A DNA stretch of 64,000 bases, from contig NZ_CP047023.1 of NCBI RefSeq assembly GCF_009796765.1, forward strand, positions 4,757,501-4,821,500, given 5' to 3'. A program made the position numbers and the translations under genes. The first letter of the stretch is position 1. Every line of letters begins with the position of its first letter. The notes under the pieces are model-generated. The model saw only the letters and a program-made list of their open reading frames with translations, did not search any database and was not told the origin of the DNA. The DNA is from Paraglaciecola sp. L3A3. Lineage in GTDB: Bacteria > Pseudomonadota > Gammaproteobacteria > Enterobacterales > Alteromonadaceae. This document shows, piece after piece, positions 10,420 through 19,968 of the stretch.

Positions 10420-12645
10420 ATGACAGATACTGACGCACATCAAAACAAGTTTGATCATATCAATCAACTGTTAACCACTTATCCATCTCTGCTGGATGCT
10501 TATCATAAATTAGAACCTTATGTTCTCGAGTGGTTTGGTGCTGAACGCATGAGTATTTTTATGCGTCGTCGTCAACATCAAGATCTTGTCGCCCGCTTTA
10601 AAACGGGTAAAGAAACCAAAGAAATTAAAGTACCTATCAGCCCAATGTCGATTGCTGGATATGTCGCGCTTAGCCAACTACCTCTATTAATTAATGACCC
10701 TTATGATAAAGAAGAGTTAGCCAATATTCATAAGCGGCTTAATTTTGCTGATAAATTTGATAAAAGCTCTACCTTTATTACCCGTAATATCATTTGTATC
10801 CCAATTTTGGATGCAGGGGTATTAATGGGAGTAATGCAGGTTATCAATAAAAAACAGGGAGCATTTAGCAATTCAGACTTAGACCTAGCCAATAAAGTAT
10901 CCGAAATAATAGGTAAAAAATTCCGGTATGAGTTAGGTGGCACTAGTGAACCTTTTGATTATTTAGTACATAGAAATTTAATCACAGACAGTCAACTCAG
11001 CAAGATAAAACAATCTAGCAACGACAACAAACAACTCGTACAACGTTTAGCCTCTGAATACCGAGTGCCTGACGATGACTTAGGTATGGCCTTATCTGTG
11101 CACTATCAGGTGCCCTATTTATCCTACTTACCTGACAAATATCACTTATATCAAAGTGAAAGTAAGTTAAATTTATCTTATTTAAAACGTAACTTAGTCG
11201 CAGTCATCGCTGACGTCGCAGAAAACCCCATTGTCTTAATGGCTGAACCGAACAATGCGACGTTATTAATGGAGATTGAAAGCGCCTTAGGCATAGATAG
11301 TTACGAAATCTACGTCTCTCTGCCTAATATAGTATTGCAATATTTGGGCGAAGCAGCTGGCGGTGGAGCTGGCCCAGGCGCAATGGATGAAATCCTTGAC
11401 GAAATAGGCACCAGTGCCGAAGAAACCGACGAACTTAGTGATGAAATGTCTGATGACGCTCCGGCGGTTGTCAGACTTGTCAGCCGCGTATTACATGATG
11501 CTAAACGTTTGAATGCGTCTGACATTCATGTCGATCCTGAAAAGAATGCACCGACAAGGGTTAGAATGCGCATCGATGGAGTTTGCCGAGATATCACGCA
11601 AGTACCTGCTTCCCACCATAATGCTGTGATTGCACGGATTAAAATTATGTCCAATTTGAACATTGCTGAAAAACGAGTACCACAAGATGGTAAGTTATCG
11701 TTTCGCATGTCAGGACAACTAATTGAAGTGCGGGTCGCCACTATTCCCACTGTTGCCGGTGAAGGCGTAGTCATGCGGATTTTGGCTGCGGGCGGTGCCA
11801 TGCCAATGAGTAAACTAAATTTATCACCAAGAAACCATGACAAGATCCTAGAATTGGTGCAAAAACCCCACGGCATTATGTTAGTCGTTGGGCCAACAGG
11901 TTCAGGTAAAACCACTACCCTACATGCCGTACTAGGTCATATTAACACTCCCGAGAAAAAGATTTGGACTGCTGAAGATCCAGTTGAAATCACCCAACCA
12001 GGATTACAGCAAGTACAAGTTAGCCCTAAGATTGGTTTTACTTTTGCTAATGCCTTACGGGCGTTTTTACGAGCTGATCCCGATATTATTTTGATCGGAG
12101 AAATGCGCGATAAAGAAACCGCACATGCAGGTATTGAAGCCTCTCTAACCGGTCACTTAGTATTTTCTACTTTACATACTAACTCGGCCCCAGAAACCAT
12201 CACCCGTTTATTAGACCTAGGATTAGATCCTGTTAACTTTTCCGATGCTTGTGTGGGTATATTAGCTCAACGCCTGATTCGAACCATCTGCTCTAATTGC
12301 AAAGAAAAATATCCTGCTACAGATGCAGAAGTTGCCTTTATCAAACGTCAATATGGTGAAGAATATCTACCGGAGCTTAATTTACCTGAACAAATAATGT
12401 TATTTAGAGGCAAAGGATGTGAAGAATGTGGTGATACCGGTTATAGAGGCAGAACAGGTGTTCACGAGTTATTGTCTATGACCGGAGAATTAAGAACTCT
12501 TGTATATAAAGAAGCTTCCGTACACGCGATGAAAGCGCAAGCAATGAATGATGGTATGCGTACCCTAACCCAAGATGGCATATTAAAAGTTTTAAAAGGC
12601 GATACTGACATTCCACAGGTACAAATTATTAGCGGTTCCGCGTAA
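10420..12645 (+). CDS. GspE/PilB-type secretion ATPase with N-terminal GAF domain
   Basis: 741-residue type II/IV secretion superfamily ATPase. Residues about 20-168 look like a GAF sensor domain. Residues about 180-305 match the GspE N-terminal (MshEN-like) module. After an acidic linker (about 320-348) comes the hexameric ATPase, with Walker A GPTGSGKT at 491-498, Walker B around DIILIGE at 555-561, and the C-terminal zinc site with Cys 624, 627, 667 and 670. Ordinary GspE/PilB are about 500-580 residues; the extra length is the GAF part. No pilin, GspF or secretin genes adjoin, so it is an orphan. A c-di-GMP or small-ligand controlled pilus or secretion motor is possible; the machine it serves is unknown. 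Confidence 0.85.
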   Translation: MTDTDAHQNKFDHINQLLTTYPSLLDAYHKLEPYVLEWFGAERMSIFMRRRQHQDLVARFKTGKETKEIKVPISPMSIAGYVALSQLPLLINDPYDKEELANIHKRLNFADKFDKSSTFITRNIICIPILDAGVLMGVMQVINKKQGAFSNSDLDLANKVSEIIGKKFRYELGGTSEPFDYLVHRNLITDSQLSKIKQSSNDNKQLVQRLASEYRVPDDDLGMALSVHYQVPYLSYLPDKYHLYQSESKLNLSYLKRNLVAVIADVAENPIVLMAEPNNATLLMEIESALGIDSYEIYVSLPNIVLQYLGEAAGGGAGPGAMDEILDEIGTSAEETDELSDEMSDDAPAVVRLVSRVLHDAKRLNASDIHVDPEKNAPTRVRMRIDGVCRDITQVPASHHNAVIARIKIMSNLNIAEKRVPQDGKLSFRMSGQLIEVRVATIPTVAGEGVVMRILAAGGAMPMSKLNLSPRNHDKILELVQKPHGIMLVVGPTGSGKTTTLHAVLGHINTPEKKIWTAEDPVEITQPGLQQVQVSPKIGFTFANALRAFLRADPDIILIGEMRDKETAHAGIEASLTGHLVFSTLHTNSAPETITRLLDLGLDPVNFSDACVGILAQRLIRTICSNCKEKYPATDAEVAFIKRQYGEEYLPELNLPEQIMLFRGKGCEECGDTGYRGRTGVHELLSMTGELRTLVYKEASVHAMKAQAMNDGMRTLTQDGILKVLKGDTDIPQVQIISGSA

Positions 12646-12716
12646 TATAACTGCCACTCAATCATGGCATAATAAAACTGCTTTATAAGATAACATTTAT
12701 ATAGGTCAACAAAATC

Positions 12717-13400
12717 ATGCAAAAACGACTTGTCTGGGATTTACCCGTACGTTTATTCCATTGGATATTAGCTATATGTTTAGTCACTCAGTGGTTCACA
12801 GCTGAAGTGATTGAGGATGCGATGGATTTCCATTTTTATCTAGGTTATTTCATTTTAGGATTAATAATATTTAGATTAATCTGGGGGTTTATTGGTACCA
12901 AATACGCCAAATTTAGTAGTTTTATTGCTGGCCCCAAAGCCATGTTTGCTTATATTAAAGCGTTAATGAATAAACAAGACACGTCCACTATTGGCCATAA
13001 TCCTGTTGGCGGCTTAATGTTACCTTTGGTCTTGTTATTAGTTGGAATACAAGCTACTACTGGCTTATTTACTTCCGATGACGTTGTCCACTCAGGTCCC
13101 TATTATGGAACGGTCAGTGATTCGCTGCAAAGTATTATGCAATGGTTACATCACCAAACTTTCAGCTTTTTGTGGATCTTTATTGCGGTACATATATTAG
13201 TAATTTGTTGGTATAAATTTGCTCTGAAACATGACTTAATTCGTCCCATGTTACATGGCAAAAAAATGGTCACTGAGCAGCAAGCTATTGCTAATTCACA
13301 ATTACTTAAAGCGATCATTGTGATGATAGTTGTGGCTGTGTTTGTCTATTGGTTAGTTGAAATCAATCCACCCATTCCTGAAATGGATTACTACTACTAA
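12717..13400 (+). CDS. Cytochrome b561-family membrane protein (Ni/Fe-hydrogenase b-type)
   Basis: 227-residue integral membrane protein with four to five hydrophobic helices. Candidate haem-binding histidines are H15 (LFHW), H39 and H159, with further His at 94, 145 and 146. VWDLPVRLFHW at the N-terminus is the family hallmark. Such proteins pass electrons between quinones and c-type cytochromes. The convergent gene downstream encodes a cytochrome c', a common partner of this type of b561, and the two share a bidirectional terminator. Confidence 0.85.
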   Translation: MQKRLVWDLPVRLFHWILAICLVTQWFTAEVIEDAMDFHFYLGYFILGLIIFRLIWGFIGTKYAKFSSFIAGPKAMFAYIKALMNKQDTSTIGHNPVGGLMLPLVLLLVGIQATTGLFTSDDVVHSGPYYGTVSDSLQSIMQWLHHQTFSFLWIFIAVHILVICWYKFALKHDLIRPMLHGKKMVTEQQAIANSQLLKAIIVMIVVAVFVYWLVEINPPIPEMDYYY

Positions 13401-13414
13401 CCCAATCAGCTTAA

Positions 13415-13446
13415 ACAAAAAAGGCAGCTTATAAGCTGCCTTTTTT
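13415..13446. terminator. Bidirectional terminator between b561 and cytochrome c' genes
   Basis: The hairpin AAAGGCAGCTTATAAGCTGCCTTT is flanked by an A run on the left and a T run on the right, so it can end transcription from both convergent genes. Confidence 0.85.
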
Positions 13447-13462
13447 AAATCAAGAATAAAAA

Positions 13463-13933
13463 CTAATCTTCTTTATACTTATCATGGCAACCTTTACAGG
13501 TTTTGAATACGCCACCGATAGCACTTTTATACTGGCTTTCGTCACCACTTTTAGCGACCGCTTGAAGGTTTACCGCTGCTTCAGTTAAATCACTAATTTT
13601 GCTACTAAAATCAGCTTTATTTTGCCAAATTTTATCTACAGCATGAGTTTTAACTTTGAAGTTTGAAGTATCAGTTTCTAAATAATCTTCAATCATTAGC
13701 GATAACTGCTCGAGTCGCATACCATTGGTTTTTAAGGTTTCGGCATCAAAAGGTATTGCCCCTTTATTCATTGCCCCTAATGCACCAACGTTACTCTTAA
13801 TTAAAGTAAAAATTGACTGACGAAACTCCACAGCTTGAGCTGCTTGTTTCTCAGATTTTGCGGGGGCAGCACTCGCAGAGAATGCCGATAATAATAAAAC
13901 ACTACTTAAAGCAGCAGCTGCAATCTTTTTCAT
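13463..13933 (-). CDS. Cytochrome c' / c556-type periplasmic cytochrome
   Basis: 156 residues with a Sec signal peptide (about 1-22, ending SASA-A). The rest is a predicted four-helix bundle with one haem c site near the C-terminus: C146-x-x-C149-H150 (CKGCH), the position typical of class II cytochromes c'. It would act in the periplasm in electron transfer or NO binding. It is convergent with the b561 gene, a likely redox partner. Confidence 0.87.
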   Translation of the reverse strand: MKKIAAAALSSVLLLSAFSASAAPAKSEKQAAQAVEFRQSIFTLIKSNVGALGAMNKGAIPFDAETLKTNGMRLEQLSLMIEDYLETDTSNFKVKTHAVDKIWQNKADFSSKISDLTEAAVNLQAVAKSGDESQYKSAIGGVFKTCKGCHDKYKED

Positions 13934-14078
13934 TTGTAATCCTTTTTGATATTAAATATAAATAGGCCGTAAAGTGCAAACACTCAAATTAGTTTCTTAC
14001 AGCTACTTGCACAACAGAATAGTATTGTGCAGTTTGCCCAAAAGCAAGCTCTCACTACTATGTGAAAAATACAAATCA

Positions 14079-15521
14079 TCACTGTAAATAAAAATGATTA
14101 CCTTTAGATATACCATGCAAAAATTGTTGATAACCATTTTGTACTTTTTCACTGACTGACAGATAAATAATTGAATCGGCTTTCGCTTCAATTGTATCGT
14201 TAGAACTCACTAACTTAGCTCCCGCTATATCTACAGTACTAGCCTCTACTCGCAAGGCTGTAGTGCCACTTAAACTAACATTAGTCATAGTGACAAACGA
14301 ATTTTTAATATCCATTGCCACCACATCTGAAGTGATATTCACTTCATCCAAAGTTACCTCCGAATTTTCAATAATCAAGTTTCGAGCCGATAGTTTATTT
14401 AAAGTTACGTATCGACAGTTATTGATATAAACACTGCTATATACCCCACTATAAACGATATCCTCTTGTTTATTACAATGTAAATCAGCAGTTTGACCGT
14501 TATATTCAGTTACATATTTTTTTGCTTTTTTCGGTGTATGTCGCAGTGCAATGCTTAACTTTTGTAAAAAATCTTCGGTTTTATCTTTCATTGGTACATG
14601 TCCAGCATTTTTAACTACATGAAGTTGAGCATTGTCTAAATGATATTGTAATAATTCTCCAGTCCTCAGCGGCGCAACTCGATCATATTCCCCCCAGATA
14701 ATATGTGTTGGGGTCAAAAATTGGTGAAGCGCGGTTGAAAAGTCTTCATTAATTAAGCCAATGGCGGCATTTAAAGTAGGCCTGTCTTTATAAGCATACT
14801 TTTGTGCTAATGGATTGTTCATTAATACCAAAGTTGGATCAGGCATTTTATCTAGTTTCCTTAGCACTGAACCACTTACTCGATTAACAAAACGATTAAA
14901 TTTGTTCACCGCCGAATCGACAAAATTAAAATGCTCTTGGTATTTTGCTAAAAATGCATAGCGATCAGGCATTTGTGTCATGTGCCTGACAAACGCTGTA
15001 CGATGTAACACCCCTGCTGTATCCACCATAATCAGCTTGTCTACCATCTCAGGAAAAGAAGAAGTAAAACGCAAACTAATAGCGCCGCCCATAGAATGGC
15101 CAATAATGATTACTTTTTGCTTTGAAAACTGCGGGATCAACCATTTTAGTAACTCTGCATAACGCTGCGGTGCTAGCTGTAATGAAGTACTATCAGACTC
15201 GCCAAAACCGGGCAAATCTAAGGCAACAATATGATATTCAGATTCCAGACTTGGGATTACATCAAGCCAATCTCTTAAACCGCTGTAACCTAAGCCATGG
15301 ACTAAAATAATTGTTTGTTTATGGCGATTTCCGGTTTCAATTACATGTACTAAGCCCCCAAAAATGGGTTCTTTCATGTGGGATTGTTGCCAATGAGTGG
15401 GCAAAGGGGCTAAAGTTTCCATTTTATCTACCGCAACTTTTTCATCTGCAATAACACTACTCATAAAGAAACAGAAAATTAATAACCAAACACTGCGTAA
15501 CATTTTTGTTCTTTTGCCCAT
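14079..15521 (-). CDS. Exported alpha/beta hydrolase with C-terminal beta-helix-like extension
   Basis: 480 residues starting with a signal peptide (start at 15521, or at the ATG at 15503). The hydrolase part (about 45-330) has the oxyanion-side HGLGYSG, the nucleophile elbow GHSMGG (Ser about 143, counting from 15521), a likely acid in WGEYDRV and a catalytic His in NAGHVPM. The last 140 or so residues have an unusual rhythm of short Val/Ile/Asn/Thr strands (YINNCRYVTL, NLIIENSEVTLDEVNI and further rungs) like a right-handed parallel beta-helix. That fusion is not usual for serine hydrolases of this family. Substrate unknown; periplasmic or surface location inferred. Confidence 0.78.
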   Translation of the reverse strand: MGKRTKMLRSVWLLIFCFFMSSVIADEKVAVDKMETLAPLPTHWQQSHMKEPIFGGLVHVIETGNRHKQTIILVHGLGYSGLRDWLDVIPSLESEYHIVALDLPGFGESDSTSLQLAPQRYAELLKWLIPQFSKQKVIIIGHSMGGAISLRFTSSFPEMVDKLIMVDTAGVLHRTAFVRHMTQMPDRYAFLAKYQEHFNFVDSAVNKFNRFVNRVSGSVLRKLDKMPDPTLVLMNNPLAQKYAYKDRPTLNAAIGLINEDFSTALHQFLTPTHIIWGEYDRVAPLRTGELLQYHLDNAQLHVVKNAGHVPMKDKTEDFLQKLSIALRHTPKKAKKYVTEYNGQTADLHCNKQEDIVYSGVYSSVYINNCRYVTLNKLSARNLIIENSEVTLDEVNITSDVVAMDIKNSFVTMTNVSLSGTTALRVEASTVDIAGAKLVSSNDTIEAKADSIIYLSVSEKVQNGYQQFLHGISKGNHFYLQ

Positions 15522-15720
15522 TTTGTCTTTTATCGCCGTCAGATTGTCATTGAATATTATGAAGATATTACATCAATCCATAGACACAAAAAATCCAAAC
15601 AAGAATAAATGATTATTCAATTAGAGATGAGGTAATATTATATCTACCCATAGGAATAAAATGCACAAACCTAGATTCAGTCATATACACTGACAAACTC
15701 AACATATAGAGGGAAATTTT

Positions 15721-16740
15721 ATGTCCAACAATAAATTAGAAAAGTCGTTTGCCACCTTAAAGCAAACTATTCCTCTAATGCTAAAACATAAAATACCTGC
15801 GGTGCCCACAAACTATGCGCTTTGGTATACCTATGTCAGCAACGAATCAGCTGAGTTGAACGCCAATATTAATTATGCATTAGAAAACAAAGTCCAATTA
15901 TCAGAGGTGAAAACGAAAGAATTGTATCGTAGTTTTATCGCTGAAAAAGAAGAAGTGACTGCATGGGGATTACGTCAAACTGTTGAAGCAATGTTGATCG
16001 AATTGACACAATCGCTAAAAGATACTCGCGCAGAAACGACCCAATTTAAACAAACGATGGATTTATGTGTTGATGACTTGGCTAAAGTCGAAAAAGAAGG
16101 GTTATCTATTGAAGAAGTCATGGCACTAGTACGTAACTTAGTGAAAGAAACACAAAATATTCGTCGAAGAACTATAAGTTTTAATTCAGCCTTAACCGAC
16201 GCTCAACGAGAAATACAAACACTTCGAGGACAATTAGAACAAAGTCAAAAGGAGGCTCTATATGATGCACTTACAGGTTTATGTAATAGACGTTACTTTG
16301 ATGAAGAACTGGCCAGCCTATCTTTACAGCCTAATCTTTGCTTAATATTAGTCGACCTCGACCATTTCAAAAAAATTAACGACAACTATGGCCATGTGAT
16401 GGGAGACTTAGTGTTAAAAGCCACAGCCAAAAAATTACAGGCTACTTGTAGAGACGGCGCTCAGGCATTCAGATTTGGCGGTGAAGAATTTGCCATCATA
16501 GTCCCTAACTCTAATTTTTCTAAAGCACGGAGTATTGCCGAGTCCATGCGCAATGGAATTGAAAAAATAGGCGTAAAGGACAAACGTTCTGGAGAAGTGT
16601 TAGGAGATATATCTGCATCTTTTGGCGTCGCCGAGTTACAGGCAGTTATGAGCCCACTCGCCCTAATAGAAGCGGCAGATAAACAGCTTTATGAGGCAAA
16701 GCGATTGGGCAGAAACCGAGTTATGCCAATGTCGCAATAG
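15721..16740 (+). CDS. Soluble GGDEF diguanylate cyclase
   Basis: 339 residues: an N-terminal helical region (about 1-175) without membrane segments, then a GGDEF domain with the intact active-site motif GGEEF at 253-257. The product inhibition site nine residues ahead is degenerate (R-D-G-A instead of RxxD), so feedback inhibition by c-di-GMP may be absent. The gene has a GAGGGA ribosome site and appears monocistronic. Confidence 0.9.
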   Translation: MSNNKLEKSFATLKQTIPLMLKHKIPAVPTNYALWYTYVSNESAELNANINYALENKVQLSEVKTKELYRSFIAEKEEVTAWGLRQTVEAMLIELTQSLKDTRAETTQFKQTMDLCVDDLAKVEKEGLSIEEVMALVRNLVKETQNIRRRTISFNSALTDAQREIQTLRGQLEQSQKEALYDALTGLCNRRYFDEELASLSLQPNLCLILVDLDHFKKINDNYGHVMGDLVLKATAKKLQATCRDGAQAFRFGGEEFAIIVPNSNFSKARSIAESMRNGIEKIGVKDKRSGEVLGDISASFGVAELQAVMSPLALIEAADKQLYEAKRLGRNRVMPMSQ

Positions 16741-16748
16741 AAATAGGG

Positions 16749-16776
16749 TTCTTTTCATTAATTTTTCTTGTATAAT
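16749..16776 (+). promoter_or_regulatory. Promoter of the EF-G gene
   Basis: A perfect TATAAT at 16771-16776 with a weak TTCTTT -35 box at 16749-16754 lies 36 bases upstream of the EF-G ATG. A G+C-rich stretch (CCCGCGC) directly after the -10 box resembles the discriminator of stringently controlled genes. Confidence 0.6.
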
Positions 16777-16811
16777 CCCGCGCAATTTTTACTCACACTG
16801 AAGTTGATATA

Positions 16812-18902
16812 ATGACAGATTTAGCAAAGTACAGAAATATCGGTATTTTTGCCCACGTTGACGCGGGTAAAACAACCACCACAGAAAGAATCCTTAAACT
16901 TACTGGTCAAATCCATAAGACTGGGGAAGTGCATGACGGCGAATCGACTACCGATTTCATGGAACAAGAAGCTGAGCGCGGTATTACTATCCAATCTGCA
17001 GCAGTAAGCTGTTTCTGGAAAGATCACCGTTTCAACGTTATCGATACTCCTGGGCACGTTGACTTCACAGTTGAAGTATATCGTTCACTTAAAGTATTAG
17101 ACGGCGGTATCGGTGTTTTCTGTGGTTCTGGCGGGGTTGAACCTCAGTCAGAAACTAACTGGCGTTATGCGAATGACTCAGAAGTAGCACGTATAATCTT
17201 CGTCAATAAATTAGACCGTATGGGCGCTGATTTTTACCGAGTAGTCGATCAGACTAAAAAAGTACTGGCTGCTAATCCATTAATCATGGTTTTACCTATT
17301 GGTATCGAAGATGACTTTATTGGTGTGGTTGACCTTTTAACTCGTAAAGCATACGTTTGGGATGACACTGGTCTTCCAGAAAACTACGAAATCAAAGATG
17401 TTCCTGCGGACATGGTTGATAAAGTTGAAGAATACCGTGAAATGTTAATCGAAAGTGCTGTAGAGCAAGACGATGACCTAATGATGGCTTATATGGAAGG
17501 TGAAGAGCCTTCTATTGAAGACATTAAACGTTGTATCCGTAAAGGTACACGTACTATGGACTTCTTCCCTACTTATTGTGGTTCTGCTTTCAAAAACAAA
17601 GGTATGCAATTAATCCTTGATGCCGTAGTTGACTATTTACCTAGCCCAACTGAAGTTGATCCTCAGCCTCTTACAGATGAAGAAGGCGAGCCGAATGGCG
17701 AATACGCAATTGTTGATGCAAAAGAAACATTTAAAGCATTAGCTTTCAAAATTACTGATGACCGTTTTGGTTCATTGACTTTCGTGCGTATCTATTCTGG
17801 TGTTCTTAATAAAGGTGACACCATAATGAACGCTGCTACAGGTAAAACTGAGCGTGTAGGTCGTATGTGTGAAATGCAAGCCGATGACCGTAAAGAGCTT
17901 AGTTCTGCTCAAGCCGGTGATATCATCGCGATTGTTGGTATGAAAGGTAACGTACAAACTGGTCACACATTATGTGATCCTAAACACCCTATCATCCTAG
18001 AAGCAATGGTATTCCCTGAGCCAGTAATCTCTATCTCTGTTACACCAAAAGATAAAGGGTCAACTGAGAAAATGGGTATTGCTATCGGTAAAATGGTTGC
18101 AGAAGATCCTACTTTCCGTGTTGAAACCGACCAAGATTCAGGTGAAACAATCCTATCTGGTATGGGTGAGCTTCACTTAGATATCAAAGTAGATATTCTT
18201 AAGCGTACATATGGTGTTGAATTAACAGTAGGTGAACCTCAGGTTGCTTACCGTGAAACTATCACTCAAGAAATTGAAGATTCTTATACCCATAAGAAAC
18301 AATCAGGTGGTTCTGGTCAATTCGGTAAGATCGATTATCGTATCAAACCAGGTGAACCTAACTCAGGTTTCACATTTAAATCTGTAGTTGTGGGCGGTAA
18401 CGTTCCTAAAGAATTCTTCCCAGCTATCGAGAAAGGCTTTAAAGGCATGATGGATACTGGTGTTCTAGCTGGCTTCCCAGTGCTAGACGTTGAAGTTGAA
18501 TTATTCGACGGTGGATTCCACGCAGTTGATTCATCAGCAGTTGCGTTTGAAATTGCTGCTAAAGGTGCATTCCGTCAATCAATTCCTAAGGCTGGACCTC
18601 AGTTAATTGAACCTATCATGAAAGTTGACGTGTTTACGCCTGACGATCACGTTGGTGACGTTATTGGTGACTTAAACCGTCGTCGTGGCATGATCAAAGA
18701 TCAAGAGCCTAGTGCAACTGGTGTTCGAGTTAAAGCTGACATTCCTCTTTCTGAAATGTTCGGTTATATTGGAAGCTTACGTACTATGACTTCTGGTCGT
18801 GGTCAGTTCTCTATGGAATTCTCTCATTACAGTCCTTGTCCACAAAATGTGTCTGAGAAAGTAATTGCAGAAACCAAAGAACGTAATGCAGCTAAAAAAT
18901 AA
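16812..18902 (+). CDS. fusB: Elongation factor G, EF-G2-type paralogue
   Basis: 696-residue translational GTPase with G1 AHVDAGKT (14-21), switch ERGIT, G3 DTPGH (78-82), G4 NKLD (132-135) and the later EF-G domains II-V. It stands alone, not in an rpsL-rpsG-fusA-tuf str operon, and its sequence (for example [19 protein letters not shown], a short G' insert and the SGGSGQFG segment) resembles the second EF-G of marine gammaproteobacteria rather than the canonical E. coli-like one. The EF-G2 assignment is by recall of family features, so a canonical fusA should exist elsewhere. Paralogues of this type may favour either translocation or recycling. Confidence 0.85.
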   Translation: MTDLAKYRNIGIFAHVDAGKTTTTERILKLTGQIHKTGEVHDGESTTDFMEQEAERGITIQSAAVSCFWKDHRFNVIDTPGHVDFTVEVYRSLKVLDGGIGVFCGSGGVEPQSETNWRYANDSEVARIIFVNKLDRMGADFYRVVDQTKKVLAANPLIMVLPIGIEDDFIGVVDLLTRKAYVWDDTGLPENYEIKDVPADMVDKVEEYREMLIESAVEQDDDLMMAYMEGEEPSIEDIKRCIRKGTRTMDFFPTYCGSAFKNKGMQLILDAVVDYLPSPTEVDPQPLTDEEGEPNGEYAIVDAKETFKALAFKITDDRFGSLTFVRIYSGVLNKGDTIMNAATGKTERVGRMCEMQADDRKELSSAQAGDIIAIVGMKGNVQTGHTLCDPKHPIILEAMVFPEPVISISVTPKDKGSTEKMGIAIGKMVAEDPTFRVETDQDSGETILSGMGELHLDIKVDILKRTYGVELTVGEPQVAYRETITQEIEDSYTHKKQSGGSGQFGKIDYRIKPGEPNSGFTFKSVVVGGNVPKEFFPAIEKGFKGMMDTGVLAGFPVLDVEVELFDGGFHAVDSSAVAFEIAAKGAFRQSIPKAGPQLIEPIMKVDVFTPDDHVGDVIGDLNRRRGMIKDQEPSATGVRVKADIPLSEMFGYIGSLRTMTSGRGQFSMEFSHYSPCPQNVSEKVIAETKERNAAKK

Positions 18903-18930
18903 ACCTTTTAGTTAACGCTTAGGTTTTATA

Positions 18931-18967
18931 AAAAGCCCTATTAATGAAAATTAATAGGGCTTTTTTG
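18931..18967 (+). terminator. Terminator after EF-G gene
   Basis: The inverted repeat AAAGCCCTATTAAT / ATTAATAGGGCTTTTTT with a short AT loop and a T run lies about 30 bases after the EF-G stop codon. Confidence 0.88.
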
Positions 18968-19112
18968 ATCTAATCTGGTTTCAACACTTGAATAATGAAG
19001 CATGTAACCACATTGTGTACCTAATGTTATTTAATCTTATCTTTATCAACCTTAAAACATGGCCAATTTAGATATACCTACTAAACCTTCCTCAAAAATT
19101 TTAGGAAATTCA

Positions 19113-19874
19113 ATGAAATTAAAATCCATTGCCTTATTGACGGCATCTACTTTATTTATTGCTGCTTGTGGTAGCGACAAATCTAATACAACTGAAACTA
19201 GTGCAGACAAAACAGCCGAGACTACTGCAGCTGCAGCAGACAGCACAGCTGATCCAGCACTTGCGTCTTTAGAGCAAAAATTAAGTTATATTGTTGGTAC
19301 AAACTTAGCCGGACAATTTAAAAGAGATGGGATTGCTCTTGATATCAATGCATTCACTATGGCAATTGAAGATATTAAAACAGACACTGCATCTCGATTA
19401 AGTCCTGAAGAAATTCAAACTGCGATTCAAACTATGCAACAACAAGCCCAAGCTAAACAACAAGAAGCTCAGGCTGAAGCTAGCGCTAAAAATGTTGCTG
19501 AAGGTACTGCTTACCTTGAAGCAAACGCTAAAAAAGACGGCGTAACCGTTACTGAAAGTGGCCTACAATACAAAGAACTTGTTGCCGGTGACGGTGAAAA
19601 ACCAACTGAAGACGCAACGGTAAAAGTTCATTACAAAGGTTCATTAATCGACGGCACAGTATTTGATAGTTCTTACGAGCGCGGACAACCAGCTGAATTC
19701 CCATTAACAGGTGTAATTAAAGGCTGGACAGAAGCATTACAACTCATGAATGTTGGCGATAAATTCGAACTAACAATCCCTTCTGAGCTTGCTTACGGTA
19801 AAAGAGGCAGCGCCCCTAAAATTGGTCCTGATGCAACACTAGTATTTGAAGTTGAATTATTAGAAATTAAATAA
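19113..19874 (+). CDS. fkpA: FKBP-type peptidyl-prolyl isomerase lipoprotein (FkpA/Mip-like)
   Basis: 253 residues from the ATG at 19113, chosen because it has an AGGA ribosome site and begins a lipoprotein signal (MKLKSIALLT...) with lipobox IAAC, Cys19. An in-frame ATG at 19059 would bury the signal. An N-terminal FKBP dimerisation region (about 70-140, rich in Q/A helices) precedes a C-terminal FKBP domain (about 160-253) with KVHYKGSLIDGTVFDSSYERG and ELAYGKRG. Gly follows the lipid Cys, so outer-membrane sorting is expected, with chaperone or isomerase activity in the periplasm. Confidence 0.88.
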   Translation: MKLKSIALLTASTLFIAACGSDKSNTTETSADKTAETTAAAADSTADPALASLEQKLSYIVGTNLAGQFKRDGIALDINAFTMAIEDIKTDTASRLSPEEIQTAIQTMQQQAQAKQQEAQAEASAKNVAEGTAYLEANAKKDGVTVTESGLQYKELVAGDGEKPTEDATVKVHYKGSLIDGTVFDSSYERGQPAEFPLTGVIKGWTEALQLMNVGDKFELTIPSELAYGKRGSAPKIGPDATLVFEVELLEIK

Positions 19875-19886
19875 GTTTTAACTTAA

Positions 19887-19925
19887 TAAAAAAGCCGCTA
19901 GAGGACAACCTCTAGCGGTTTTTTA
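19887..19925 (+). terminator. Terminator after fkpA-like gene
   Basis: The stem AACCGCTAGAGG type repeat (CCGCTAGAGG / CCTCTAGCGG) is followed by a T run on the plus strand and preceded by an A run, so it can also serve the convergent lipoprotein gene. Confidence 0.85.
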
Positions 19926-19968
19926 TTGGCTTAAATTCGTCACTGAAAGTCAACTAACACATCTAAGA

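Noticed and set aside
16812..18902. Lone EF-G gene as proof of a broken str operon
   Set aside because: The protein resembles the second EF-G paralogue of marine gammaproteobacteria, which normally stands alone, so it says nothing about the canonical fusA.
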